Below, piece by piece: positions 1 through 6,530 of a stretch of DNA of 12,060 nt (position 1 is its first letter; the number at the start of each line of letters is the position of its first letter). The position numbers and the translations under genes were made by a program. The notes beneath the pieces were generated by a model, which did no database searches, was not told the DNA's origin, and worked only from the letters and a program-made list of their open reading frames with translations. The DNA is from an uncultured Oscillospiraceae bacterium (GTDB taxonomy: Bacteria > Bacillota > Clostridia > Oscillospirales > Oscillospiraceae), in assembly GCA_900756495.1 (NCBI GenBank), contig CAAEKI010000141.1:1-12060 (forward strand), written 5' to 3'.

Positions 1-114
1 GCCGCCCGCTGTCCTCACGCCACCGAGGCATGCAAAGAGCCCCAGAAGCTGGAGGAGATCCGGCCCAACCACTTTGTGGCCTGCTGCAGGGTGAGGGAAG
101 TCAACCAGCTCTAA
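1..114 (+). CDS. Opp/Dpp-family peptide ABC transporter ATP-binding protein, C-terminal end (5' truncated)
   Basis: Only the last 37 codons are present, open from the window edge to a TAA. The segment has the pattern of the oligopeptide/dipeptide ABC ATPase C-terminal extension: RCPHAT near the start, two further cysteines, then the typical 'P-x-H-x-V-A-C' (PNHFVACC). In this family the extension follows the nucleotide-binding domain, and the protein energises uptake of peptides or similar solutes (DppD/DppF, OppD/OppF type). Walker motifs lie outside the window. A hairpin terminator follows closely, so this is the last gene of an upstream operon and probably not part of the cluster that follows. 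Substrate cannot be judged from this piece. Confidence 0.8.
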   Translation, partial: AARCPHATEACKEPQKLEEIRPNHFVACCRVREVNQL

Positions 115-139
115 CAGCCACTCTTCAACAAAATACCTG

Positions 140-190
140 AAAGGGGGGTACGCAGGTAGCCGTCGCGTTACCGGCGCGTATCTCCCTTTT
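140..190 (+). terminator. Intrinsic terminator after the ABC transporter gene
   Basis: The arms 140-153 and 176-189 pair over 14 positions, two of them G-U wobbles, around a 22-nt GC-rich loop. The 3' arm ends in CCCTTTT. The T-run is short, but the position just after the ABC gene stop fits termination of the upstream operon. It is followed by a small separate stem ATATGG/CCATAT (226-231 and 240-245). Confidence 0.6.
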
Positions 191-276
191 CGTATTCCTG
201 TTCCTAAAAGGATTCTTCACGGACTATATGGGTACTCTTCCATATCGCGGCGTCTGTATGCGGGGAATTTTTGTAT

Positions 277-350
277 TATAGGTTTGAGTCTATGCACGAT
301 AGCTAATTACATATTTGCCACGTTAGTGTTTTTGTGGTACATTCACAAAA
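277..350 (+). promoter_or_regulatory. Promoter/operator module, copy 1 (upstream of the MmgE/PrpD gene)
   Basis: First of three gapless 74-bp copies. It starts TATAGG and contains the dyad CTATGCACGATAG (290-302), with a third ATAG half-site at 278-281. Then come -35 TTGCCA (315-320), exactly 17 bp, and -10 TACATT (338-343). A perfect 8-bp inverted repeat TTTTTGTG (329-336) / CACAAAAA (344-351) with a 7-nt centre covers the -10. The dyad lies about 50-60 bp upstream of the expected start site, where LysR-type regulators usually bind their recognition site. Binding by the LysR protein of this cluster is inferred. Confidence 0.8.
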
Positions 351-376
351 ACGAACTTTAAAAGGAGGGCGAGAGC

Positions 377-472
377 GTTAAAATAGCAGAATACATCCTG
401 GCAGAGCTGCTTGGTACGGAAGGTTTCCCATGGAACGGCCATACAGACCAAGCGAAACGCGTGTTGAATTAG
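377..472 (+). other. Short open frame between promoter copy 1 and the MmgE/PrpD gene, no canonical start
   Basis: GGAGGG (364-369) sits 7 nt upstream of a 31-codon open frame that begins GTT AAA ATA GCA. The frame ends in TAG at 470-472, just before the AGGGGG of the next gene. The translation looks protein-like (KIAEYILAELL, then GFPWNGHT), but there is no ATG, GTG or TTG at the expected place. It could be the scar of a deleted gene, a leader peptide with an unusual start, or chance. I recognise no family. Confidence 0.25.
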
Positions 473-486
473 GGGGTACATAAAAT

Positions 487-1890
487 ATGAGCGTAACACA
501 AGCACTGGCCCAATTCATTGTAAACGGGACTTACAACGATTTGCCGGAAGCAGCCGTTGTGGCGGCAAAACGCGGGATACTCGATTTTATCGCTGTTACT
601 CTCGCGGGCAGCCGTGAACCGGTAGCGCAGAAAGTGCAGGATTATGCCAGACAGACCAACTGCAGCGATCAGGCGACGGTCATGAATGGGAAATTCAAAA
701 CCAGCGCCTGCCTGGCTGCACTGGCCAATGGAGCGATGGCCCATGCGATGGATTATGACGATGTCATTCATGTGCCGCCCTTTTGGCTGGGCCATCCTTC
801 CGTAGCCATTCTGCCGGCGGTGCTTGCTGTCGCCGAGATGAAGGACCTTTCCGGACAGGAAGTGATTCTGGCCTACTGCCAGGGGATAGAGATATATGTA
901 AAGACGAGCCTGTACTGCGGCGATACGCCGTATAGAAACGGCTGGCATAATACGTCCTATATTGGAACAATGGCGGCGGCCGGAGCGGCTGCACGGCTTT
1001 TAAAGCTGAACGAGATCCAGACAAGGAGGGCATTTGGCATTGCTGCGTCTCTGGCCTGCGGCGTACGGCAGAATTTTGGAACGATGACAAAGCCGCTTCA
1101 TGCCGGTATTGCGGCGCGGAATGGAGTTGAGGCCGCCCTGCTGGCAGCGGCAGACTTTACCGCTGACGAGAATATATTTGAGGCGCCCCTTGGGTTCCGA
1201 AATGTCTTTACCGCCGATCACCGGGATACAACTCAGAATATTCCATTTGGTAATGATACAATTACACCTGAAGAATTTGCAAACCGTCTTGGGAACCCAT
1301 GGAACATCGCCTCCCCCGGTGTGTCGTACAAATTGTGCCCCTCCTGCAGGGCTACGCATTTTGGCATGGAGGCGGCCCTGCAGTACAGAGAGAGGTATAC
1401 GGTTGACCCTGAGCTGATATCGGAAATTGAATGCCATGTTCCCAATCATATGGAATCTGTTTTGACCTATCATGCACCCCAAAAAGGCCTGGAGGGAAAG
1501 TTCAGCCTGGAATATGTCCTGGCGAGGACACTTCTCAGCGGGACGCCCGGTATCAATGACTTTACTGATGAGAGGGTCAATCAGCCGGAAATCAAAGCGC
1601 TGATCAAAAAGATCAAATGGTTTTCCTTTGAGCCTGAAGCCGGTTCCTTCGGTATTCCGGAGTACATCGTTAAGATGAAAGACGGTACAGAGTTCCGCAC
1701 TAAGGTAGAGTTCCCCAAGGGGGAACCGGAAAATCCGGTCACAGATGATGTGCTGGTGGGTAAATATCAGGATTGCGCAGGCGTTGTCTTTGAAGGAGAG
1801 GCCAGAGACCAGATTAAAGACCTTGTAATGGCGCTGGAGCAGATGGAACACATATCACAGCTTACCCGCTTGCTGGGCAATTTTGAATAA
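487..1890 (+). CDS. MmgE/PrpD-family protein (2-methylcitrate dehydratase / cis-aconitate decarboxylase superfamily)
   Basis: A 467-aa protein of normal family length. The family includes PrpD (2-methylcitrate dehydratase), cis-aconitate decarboxylase and iminodisuccinate epimerase, all acting on small di- and tricarboxylates in the cytosol. Visible family motifs are HAMDYDD (86-92) followed by a GHPS (102-105), GWHNTS (152-157), TKPLHAG (201-207) with the conserved lysine and histidine, and CPSCRATH (283-290). The helical N-terminal domain and the C-terminal lid domain both appear intact. The start is chosen because AGGGGG (471-476) lies 10 nt upstream and the N-terminus aligns with the family. 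It is the first main gene behind promoter copy 1. The reaction (dehydratase, decarboxylase or epimerase) cannot be told from sequence alone. The link to CoA-ester genes further on suggests catabolism of an organic acid rather than the methylcitrate cycle, since no citrate synthase or isocitrate lyase is visible. Confidence 0.9.
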   Translation: MSVTQALAQFIVNGTYNDLPEAAVVAAKRGILDFIAVTLAGSREPVAQKVQDYARQTNCSDQATVMNGKFKTSACLAALANGAMAHAMDYDDVIHVPPFWLGHPSVAILPAVLAVAEMKDLSGQEVILAYCQGIEIYVKTSLYCGDTPYRNGWHNTSYIGTMAAAGAAARLLKLNEIQTRRAFGIAASLACGVRQNFGTMTKPLHAGIAARNGVEAALLAAADFTADENIFEAPLGFRNVFTADHRDTTQNIPFGNDTITPEEFANRLGNPWNIASPGVSYKLCPSCRATHFGMEAALQYRERYTVDPELISEIECHVPNHMESVLTYHAPQKGLEGKFSLEYVLARTLLSGTPGINDFTDERVNQPEIKALIKKIKWFSFEPEAGSFGIPEYIVKMKDGTEFRTKVEFPKGEPENPVTDDVLVGKYQDCAGVVFEGEARDQIKDLVMALEQMEHISQLTRLLGNFE

Positions 1891-1914
1891 ACACAGCAGA
1901 TGAGAGGAGAGGGC

Positions 1915-1966
1915 GGGCTGACGGCTTCCTGACGAACGAATCGGGGCTTGGATGAACCGTCAGCCC
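1915..1966 (+). other. Inverted repeat between the MmgE/PrpD and lysR genes
   Basis: GGGCTGACGG (1915-1924) and CCGTCAGCCC (1957-1966) are perfect 10-bp arms around a 32-nt loop. No T-run follows, so this is not a classical intrinsic terminator. It may stabilise the upstream transcript's 3' end, bind a regulator, or reduce read-through into lysR. Confidence 0.4.
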
Positions 1967-2098
1967 ACTCTTACTCGCATAGCCGAGCGCGCAGCGGCGC
2001 AGCTAGCTGCCGTGTTTGAAGCCGCTGTTGAAATTGCGGATGATATGGGGAGTGAAAGCATGATTAGGAGGCGGGGAAGGGGGCTGCCCGACCGATGA
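1952..2098 (+). CDS. Possible 48-aa small protein overlapping the lysR start
   Basis: An ATG at 1952 opens 48 codons that end in TGA at 2096-2098, giving an ATGA overlap with the lysR start codon, an arrangement typical of translational coupling. The translation has an alanine/glutamate-rich stretch likely to be helical (RIAERAAAQLAAVFEAAVEI) and an arginine-rich tail. Against it: only a weak ribosome binding site precedes the ATG, the ATG lies in the loop of the 1915-1966 inverted repeat, and I recognise no family. It may simply be intergenic sequence that happens to be open. Confidence 0.2.
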   Translation: MNRQPTLTRIAERAAAQLAAVFEAAVEIADDMGSESMIRRRGRGLPDR

Positions 2099-3015
2099 AT
2101 ACACGACAGCTTCGTTATGTGATCAAAGTCGCTGAAGAGAGGAGCTTTTCTATAGCGGCAAAGAAGCTGTATATCGCTCAGCCGTCTCTTAGCCAATTCA
2201 TCAGTAAGGTAGAGAAAGAGGTCGGCTATGAGCTCTTTGACCGAATGGCAACACCGCTGAAGCTGACTGCCGCAGGGGAAGTCTATGTCAAAACTGCACA
2301 AGAGATTCTAAATTTGGAGTACGCAATGGAAAAGCGCCTGCGCGACATGGGCAAGGCTCAGTATGGGAAGCTGGCTGTGGGCGTATCCCCATACAACGGG
2401 TTAATGCCTTTGGCCTTAAAGCAGTTTTTTGATGCATTCCCCAATTGCAAAGTGGACATCCAGGATTCAGTGGGCACGGCTGAGCGGCTCAGGCTGTTGG
2501 AGAAGGGGAAGATCGACTTGTGCGTACAGCCTGTCTCTGATACCCTCAGCAGCAAGTTTGTTGTAGACGAGATTATGATGGACGACCTGCTGCTCGTGGT
2601 GCCGTCGGAGTACCCGATCAACAGGGAATTGACATGCCGGAATGCCGGCGAGGCGCTCTACCCGATGATCGATCTCAGCGCACTTCTCATGTTTCACGAC
2701 GTGCCCTTTGTCATGGTCAGTGATGAAAAATATCTGCGGAAAAGCGTCAATGTTCTCTTTGAACAGGTGGAGATAGAGCCGCGCATTCAGATGGTCTGCC
2801 ATAAAAGTGAGGGATGCCTGGCTATGGCGGCAGCCGGAATAGGGGCTACCATTGTGCAGCTCAGCCTTATCAAGTACAGGGATCCGCAGCCCCAAATGAA
2901 GTATTACGTTATCCGTCAAGACTGTGTGAGAAATAAAATTGCGGCGGTTTACGTCCGCAACCGGTATATCTCAAAAGCGGCACGTGCATTCATCAACATT
3001 CTGAAGACATTTTAA
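2095..3015 (+). CDS. LysR-type transcriptional regulator
   Basis: A 306-aa protein of standard LysR length. The N-terminal winged helix-turn-helix is clear: MNTRQLRYVIKVAEERSF, then SIAAKKLYIAQPSLSQFISKVE, then the wing with ELFDR and KLTAAG near residues 48-63. The rest fits the periplasmic-binding-protein-like effector domain. Purine-rich GGAAGGGGG lies about 11 nt before the ATG. LysR proteins usually activate nearby catabolic genes when bound to a pathway intermediate. Here the gene sits between the first and second of three near-identical promoter modules carrying a LysR-like dyad, so it is the best candidate for their regulator. No copy of the module precedes lysR itself, so it may be read from promoter copy 1 or from a weak promoter of its own. 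Its ligand is unknown. Confidence 0.93.
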   Translation: MNTRQLRYVIKVAEERSFSIAAKKLYIAQPSLSQFISKVEKEVGYELFDRMATPLKLTAAGEVYVKTAQEILNLEYAMEKRLRDMGKAQYGKLAVGVSPYNGLMPLALKQFFDAFPNCKVDIQDSVGTAERLRLLEKGKIDLCVQPVSDTLSSKFVVDEIMMDDLLLVVPSEYPINRELTCRNAGEALYPMIDLSALLMFHDVPFVMVSDEKYLRKSVNVLFEQVEIEPRIQMVCHKSEGCLAMAAAGIGATIVQLSLIKYRDPQPQMKYYVIRQDCVRNKIAAVYVRNRYISKAARAFINILKTF

Positions 3016-3038
3016 GGTTTCGGCCTTTTATGAAACAG

Positions 3039-3073
3039 GCTCTGTATCACAGCACCTGATGAGAGAGCTTTTT
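3039..3073 (+). terminator. Probable intrinsic terminator after lysR
   Basis: GCTCT (3039-3043) pairs with AGAGC (3064-3068) and ATCA (3046-3049) with TGAT (3057-3060) inside it. A run of five T follows at once (3069-3073). It is placed 24 bp after the lysR stop and just before promoter copy 2. The stem is short with an internal loop, so strength is moderate. Confidence 0.5.
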
Positions 3074-3077
3074 GCCC

Positions 3078-3151
3078 TATAGGTTTGAGGCTATGCACGA
3101 TAGCCAAATACATATTTGATGCTGTGCCGATTTTATGTTACATTCACAAAA
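3078..3151 (+). promoter_or_regulatory. Promoter/operator module, copy 2 (upstream of the flavoprotein/selenoprotein/transporter genes)
   Basis: Second 74-bp copy. Here the dyad is perfect with 6-bp arms, GGCTAT-GCACG-ATAGCC (3089-3105), and the ATAG half-site lies at 3079-3082. The -35 is TTGATG (3116-3121), the spacer 17 bp and the -10 TACATT (3139-3144). The inverted repeat over the -10 has one mismatch: TTTTATG (3131-3137) against CACAAAA (3145-3151). Bases between the dyad and the -35, and around the -10, are conserved, while most of the spacer is not, which is what functional constraint would leave. Confidence 0.8.
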
Positions 3152-3225
3152 GATGTTAGAAATCGTATGGGGTAATTTCGATTGTCCACCAAAAACAGAA
3201 TGATAGTCGGGAAAATATGGGGAAC

Positions 3226-3270
3226 AAAATGGGACGTCCCATTTTCCTTTTGTGTACACAAAAGGAAAAT
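3226..3270 (+). repeat. Two overlapping perfect palindromes in the leader of the second unit
   Basis: 3226-3245 reads AAAATGGGACGTCCCATTTT, a perfect 20-bp palindrome. 3241-3270 is a perfect 30-bp palindrome centred on TGTGT|ACACA with outer arms ATTTTCC and GGAAAAT. They share ATTTT (3241-3245), so the two RNA hairpins would exclude each other. The first, followed by CCTTTT, resembles a short intrinsic terminator with a 4-nt loop, and the second could act as an anti-terminator. As DNA, the inner TTTTGTG and CACAAAA of the second palindrome match the half-sites over the -10 boxes, but with 2 rather than 7 bp between them. An attenuator, an operator, or a mobile-element scar are all possible. 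Confidence 0.5.
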
Positions 3271-3300
3271 ACCTTCTAGTCAAAAGAGGAGACAAGTAGT

Positions 3301-3381
3301 GTGGAAATTAAGCCGCCCAAGGATTGGGAGGCAATGATAGGGCAGGCGGAGAAGGATTTGGGTCCGCTGCCGGGCGTCTGA
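3301..3381 (+). CDS. Possible 26-aa leader peptide or gene remnant
   Basis: GAGGAG (3286-3291) precedes a GTG by about 9 nt, a good ribosome binding site. The frame runs 26 codons (contains KPPKDWEAMIGQAEKDLG) and stops at TGA followed at once by TAA. The next 150 bases before the flavoprotein gene are open in other frames, including a protein-like stretch at 3434-3529 (FWGQLFPQAWADPDD), which suggests a decayed or frameshifted gene. I do not recognise a family. It could also be a genuine leader peptide, since the other two promoter copies are likewise followed by short frames. Confidence 0.3.
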   Translation: MEIKPPKDWEAMIGQAEKDLGPLPGV

Positions 3382-3551
3382 TAACCGCTTGGAGAAAGGC
3401 GGGCCGAAAAATTGTGTCCCCAATGCATATTGATTCTGGGGTCAACTTTTCCCGCAGGCTTGGGCCGACCCGGACGATTCATTTATTGTTCTCAGAACGG
3501 CGATAAAGCGTTTTGAGAAGATATTATTTTGAAAGTTAAGGGGGAAGCAAT

Positions 3552-4469
3552 ATGAACACAGATTATGATGTCATCATTATTGGTGGCGGACCAGCAGGGC
3601 TGGCAGCAGCCATCTATACGAGCCGCGCCCGGCTGCGCACCCTGATTCTGGAAAAGGAGAGCATGGGCGGCGAGCTGGTAAACCGGGAGCTGATAGAGAA
3701 CTACCCGGGATTTGGAGAAGGGGTACAGGGCCCGGAGTTGGGAGCCGGCATGGCGGAACAGGCCATGAATTTCGGCGCAGAGTTTGAGTACGCAGAAGTC
3801 ACCGGGGTTGAGGTAAAAGCGGACCATAAAGTGGTGGTGAGCGAGGAGGGGAGGTATACCTGCAGAGGTATTATCATAACCAGCGGCTCGCTGCCGAGGA
3901 AGCTTGGGGTGCCGGGAGAAGAGGAATATGACCATCGCGGAGTTTTCTACTGCGCCACCTGCGACGGGCCGCTGTTTGCCGATAAGACGGTGGCAGTGGC
4001 TGGAGCAGGGGATTCTGGGATTACGGAGGCGCTGGCCCTTGCGAGAATCGCCTCGAAGGTAGTGGTACTCGAATATCTGCCGGCCCCCAAGGCGTCAAAG
4101 GTACTGCAGGAGCGGGCGCAGGCGGAGCCGAAGATTACCATCCAATGCGCGACGAAGATTGAAGCGGTGGTAGGCGGGGAGCAGATGACAGGGCTGGAGA
4201 TTGAGGACCGCAGCACGGGCGAGAAGAGGCGGCTGGACGCCGACGGACTTTTGGTCCGGATTGGTCTGATACCCAATACACAGTTTCTGAAGGGGGTTCT
4301 TGACCTGACGCCGGCCGGACAGATTCCTGTCAATGAGAATATGGAGACAGCGATCCCGGGGATTTTTGCCGCCGGTGACGTCCGTGAGCACTCTCCCATG
4401 CAGATATCGACGGCTGTGGGAGACGGCGTCTGCGCGGCTATGGCCCTCGGACGATATCTGGAAGTTTAA
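3552..4469 (+). CDS. Thioredoxin-reductase-like flavoprotein with CATC redox centre
   Basis: A 305-aa protein of low-molecular-weight thioredoxin reductase size. It has the FAD dinucleotide-binding GGGPAG (11-16), the redox disulfide C134-A-T-C137 followed by DG, a second Rossmann motif GAGDSG (151-156), and the C-terminal FAD motif GIFAAGDVRE near residue 275. The family passes electrons from a nicotinamide or ferredoxin through FAD and the CxxC to thioredoxin-like proteins. Oddity: where NADPH enzymes carry HRRxxxR, this has EYLPAPK (174-180), with no paired arginines, so NADPH may not be its donor. AGGGGGA lies 7 nt before the ATG. It is the first main gene behind promoter copy 2 and lies 138 bp upstream of a selenoprotein gene, so reducing that selenoprotein's Sec-Cys pair is a natural inferred role. 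It may not be the housekeeping TrxB. Confidence 0.88.
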   Translation: MNTDYDVIIIGGGPAGLAAAIYTSRARLRTLILEKESMGGELVNRELIENYPGFGEGVQGPELGAGMAEQAMNFGAEFEYAEVTGVEVKADHKVVVSEEGRYTCRGIIITSGSLPRKLGVPGEEEYDHRGVFYCATCDGPLFADKTVAVAGAGDSGITEALALARIASKVVVLEYLPAPKASKVLQERAQAEPKITIQCATKIEAVVGGEQMTGLEIEDRSTGEKRRLDADGLLVRIGLIPNTQFLKGVLDLTPAGQIPVNENMETAIPGIFAAGDVREHSPMQISTAVGDGVCAAMALGRYLEV

Positions 4470-4607
4470 CGAGTTTGAAGAGATAATACGCATGCCCAGA
4501 ACCGAAAGCCCAACCAGACGGCTGCGCAGGCGAGGGAACGTGATAGATGAGGGAGTGGATTCTGCTGTTGCAGTTTGCCATAAAAAACAATGGAAAGGAC
4601 TGATGGC

Positions 4608-6332
4608 ATGGAGTTGGAGGTATTTATCCCCAGAGGGGAGAAGTGGGAAGGAGAAAAAGCGGTTCACGCCCAGAGGCTTCCGGATCTGAACGGAAAGACC
4701 ATTGGCGAGATCTCCAACAGAGCATGGGAAGCGGACCGCGTATTTCCTTTTGTACGCGAGATGCTTCGAAAAATTTATCCTGATATTAAATTTGTTCCAT
4801 ACACAGAGCTTCCCAACGAGTCGGCGAATATTGCCGATGATGAGACCTTGGGGGATATTGTAGCAGCCAAGGGCTGCGATGCAGTCATAGGCGGAGTTGC
4901 GGGGTGAGGGGGCTGCGCCACGGCAGTTGGCCGTGCACTTGCCCGCATTGAAAAGAAAGGCATTCCCACCTTCATGATAGCCCGCACAGGCTTTAAAGGG
5001 ATTGTCCAGAACTGTTTTCAGTCTATGGGATTTCTCAGGGATGCATCCATGTTTGAATTTCCCGCAGATATGTTCTTGCCGGGGAAAGATTTTGATCGGC
5101 TGGAACAAAATGCAGATAAAATTGTCTACGGTCTGACCCAATGGAAGCCTACCGCAAAAGAAAGAAAGAAACGAGCAGAGCCTAAGACAATGGTGATTGA
5201 GGGCAGAGATTATGATGATGCCCTCGACAAAATGAATGCACTTTTTCTCCAGAACAATTGGGGCGATGGCCTGCCGTTTATTCCGCCCACCCATGACAGA
5301 GTCAACTGGGTGCTTACGGGAACCGATCTGCCGAGAGATACGGCAATTGGCAGAATTTTGCCCAGCGGCAGAAATGCTACCGTGGAAGCGCTTGCCGTGC
5401 ATCTGGCCATGACCGGCGGACGCCCTGAGTATATGCCTGTTATGATAGCCATAACCCGGGCGATGCTCGACCCGCGCTTCCGCTTACATATGATGCAGGC
5501 CACGACCTGCTCGTCAAGTATAGCGGCCATTGTCCACGGCCCCATCAGCAAGCAGATACGAATGAATCCGGAATACGGCTGCCTTGGCCCCCATCCCGGG
5601 TATCCGGCAGGCGGACGCATCGGGCGAGCCATACATCTGATGCTGCAGGACATCGGAGAGGCCTACCCCGGAACCGTGTGCATGGCGAATTTCGGGGGGC
5701 CGCAGAAATGGGCCAATGTATTTTTTGCGGAGGATGAAGACGGCGTGCCCGAGGGATGGACCACCCTTGGGGAAGACAGAGGCTTTGAGAAGGGTGTGAA
5801 CGCCGTTACCATTCATGCAATTGCCAGTTCAACCAATATTACATCTCTGGATGCCGGTGATGAACAGTCCTGCTATGAAACGCTGCTGTATTATGCCCGT
5901 ATGCTGAACGGGGACTACGGCAACATCCTTACCAATTACTCCGAAGAAAGCTCGCCTGGGATCATTGTCATGCCGAGAGGAATTGCCAATGGAATCGCCC
6001 GCGCGGGCTGGAGCAAGGAAGCGGTAAAACAGTTCTTGTGGGAAAACTCTAAATATCAGTGGTCTGTCGTGTCCACCGACTCGCATCTCCTCAAGCGTAC
6101 GGAAAATACGGTACAAAAGTGGTTCCCCGAGGGAGAGCCATGGCCTGTGTGCTTTAAGCCGGAGCAGCTTATGATAGTGGTTGCCGGCGGCAAACAATCG
6201 GGGCATGGATACTATATGCGCATGGGGTGCTGTACCTTAGGACCGGTCAGTACCACCATAGAGCTTCCGCCGAACTGGGACGCCCTGATAGCAGCGGCGA
6301 ATGACGATTTGGGTCCCGCCCTCGAGATTTGA
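4608..6332 (+). CDS. Selenoprotein related to the UGSC family, fused to a large C-terminal domain (Sec at codon 100)
   Basis: Read through an in-frame TGA at 4905-4907, this is one 574-aa protein; taken as a stop, the gene would look broken in two. Around the TGA the protein reads VIGGVAG-U-GGC-ATAVGRAL, then KKGIPT, the shape of the UGSC (seleno)protein family, here with UGGC, so a U-x-x-C pair (Sec100, Cys103) remains. A hairpin fitting bacterial SECIS rules follows directly. The domain from about residue 185 carries GDGLPFIPPT (219-228), a CSSS motif and several Gly/Pro-rich conserved-looking stretches. I know no function for it. The start at 4608 is preferred over the in-frame ATG at 4590 because AAAGGA (4594-4599) lies 8 nt before it. 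A flavoprotein gene lies upstream and an anion transporter gene downstream. The reaction is unknown; a selenol redox or reductive step is inferred. The host must have SelA, SelB, SelC and SelD, none of which is in the window. Confidence 0.85.
4905..4944 (+). promoter_or_regulatory. UGA selenocysteine codon and bacterial SECIS-like hairpin
   Basis: After the TGA (4905-4907), CACGGC (4919-4924) and GCCGTG (4930-4935) form a perfect 6-bp stem with the 5-nt loop AGTTG. A lower stem GGGC (4910-4913) / GCCC (4941-4944) is separated by a 5x5 internal loop. The loop holds the G-U pair of bases that SelB recognises in bacterial SECIS elements, and it begins 18 nt after the UGA, inside the known working distance. 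The element lies within coding sequence, as bacterial SECIS elements do. Confidence 0.75.
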
Positions 6333-6530
6333 CCGGGGCTGCATATGGGATGCTTCGTGGGTTGATTCGGGAGCAGAGCGCCCATGAGGATTCGAGCCTG
6401 TTGCAAATTGGCGGGAGGGATGCCAATATACCATGATAACGCCCAATTGGCTGTCTATCGATAGGGCAAGTAGAGATTCCGGCAAGAGAATGAAACCCGA
6501 AAAGAAAATGAGAAAGGATGGGATGACTGT
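6333..6530 (+). other. Gap between selenoprotein and transporter genes with small dyads
   Basis: No gene or convincing promoter is seen. There is a 10-bp palindrome CTATCGATAG (6455-6464), which has the CTAT and ATAG half-sites of the three operators but only 2 bp apart, and a bulged inverted repeat AATTGGCG (6406-6413) / CGCCCAATT (6440-6448). There is no T-run, so the transporter is probably co-transcribed with the selenoprotein gene. Confidence 0.3.

Noticed and set aside
329..351. CRP/FNR or Rex site over the -10
   Set aside because: The half-sites look similar, but the 7-bp centre is one base too short for both consensus spacings in all three copies.
3431..3433. TGA within a protein-like frame (around 3341-3532) as a second selenocysteine codon
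   Set aside because: No hairpin with a suitable loop follows at the right distance, the frame has no start, and frames shift nearby. A gene remnant is more likely.
4095..5402. 435-codon open frame on the minus strand
   Set aside because: It lies antisense to the flavoprotein and selenoprotein genes, has no recognisable motifs and an odd composition. It is a shadow of the + strand coding.
6330..6332. Terminal TGA of the selenoprotein gene as a second Sec codon
   Set aside because: The frame continues only 10 codons to another TGA, with no convincing SECIS-like hairpin or redox motif.
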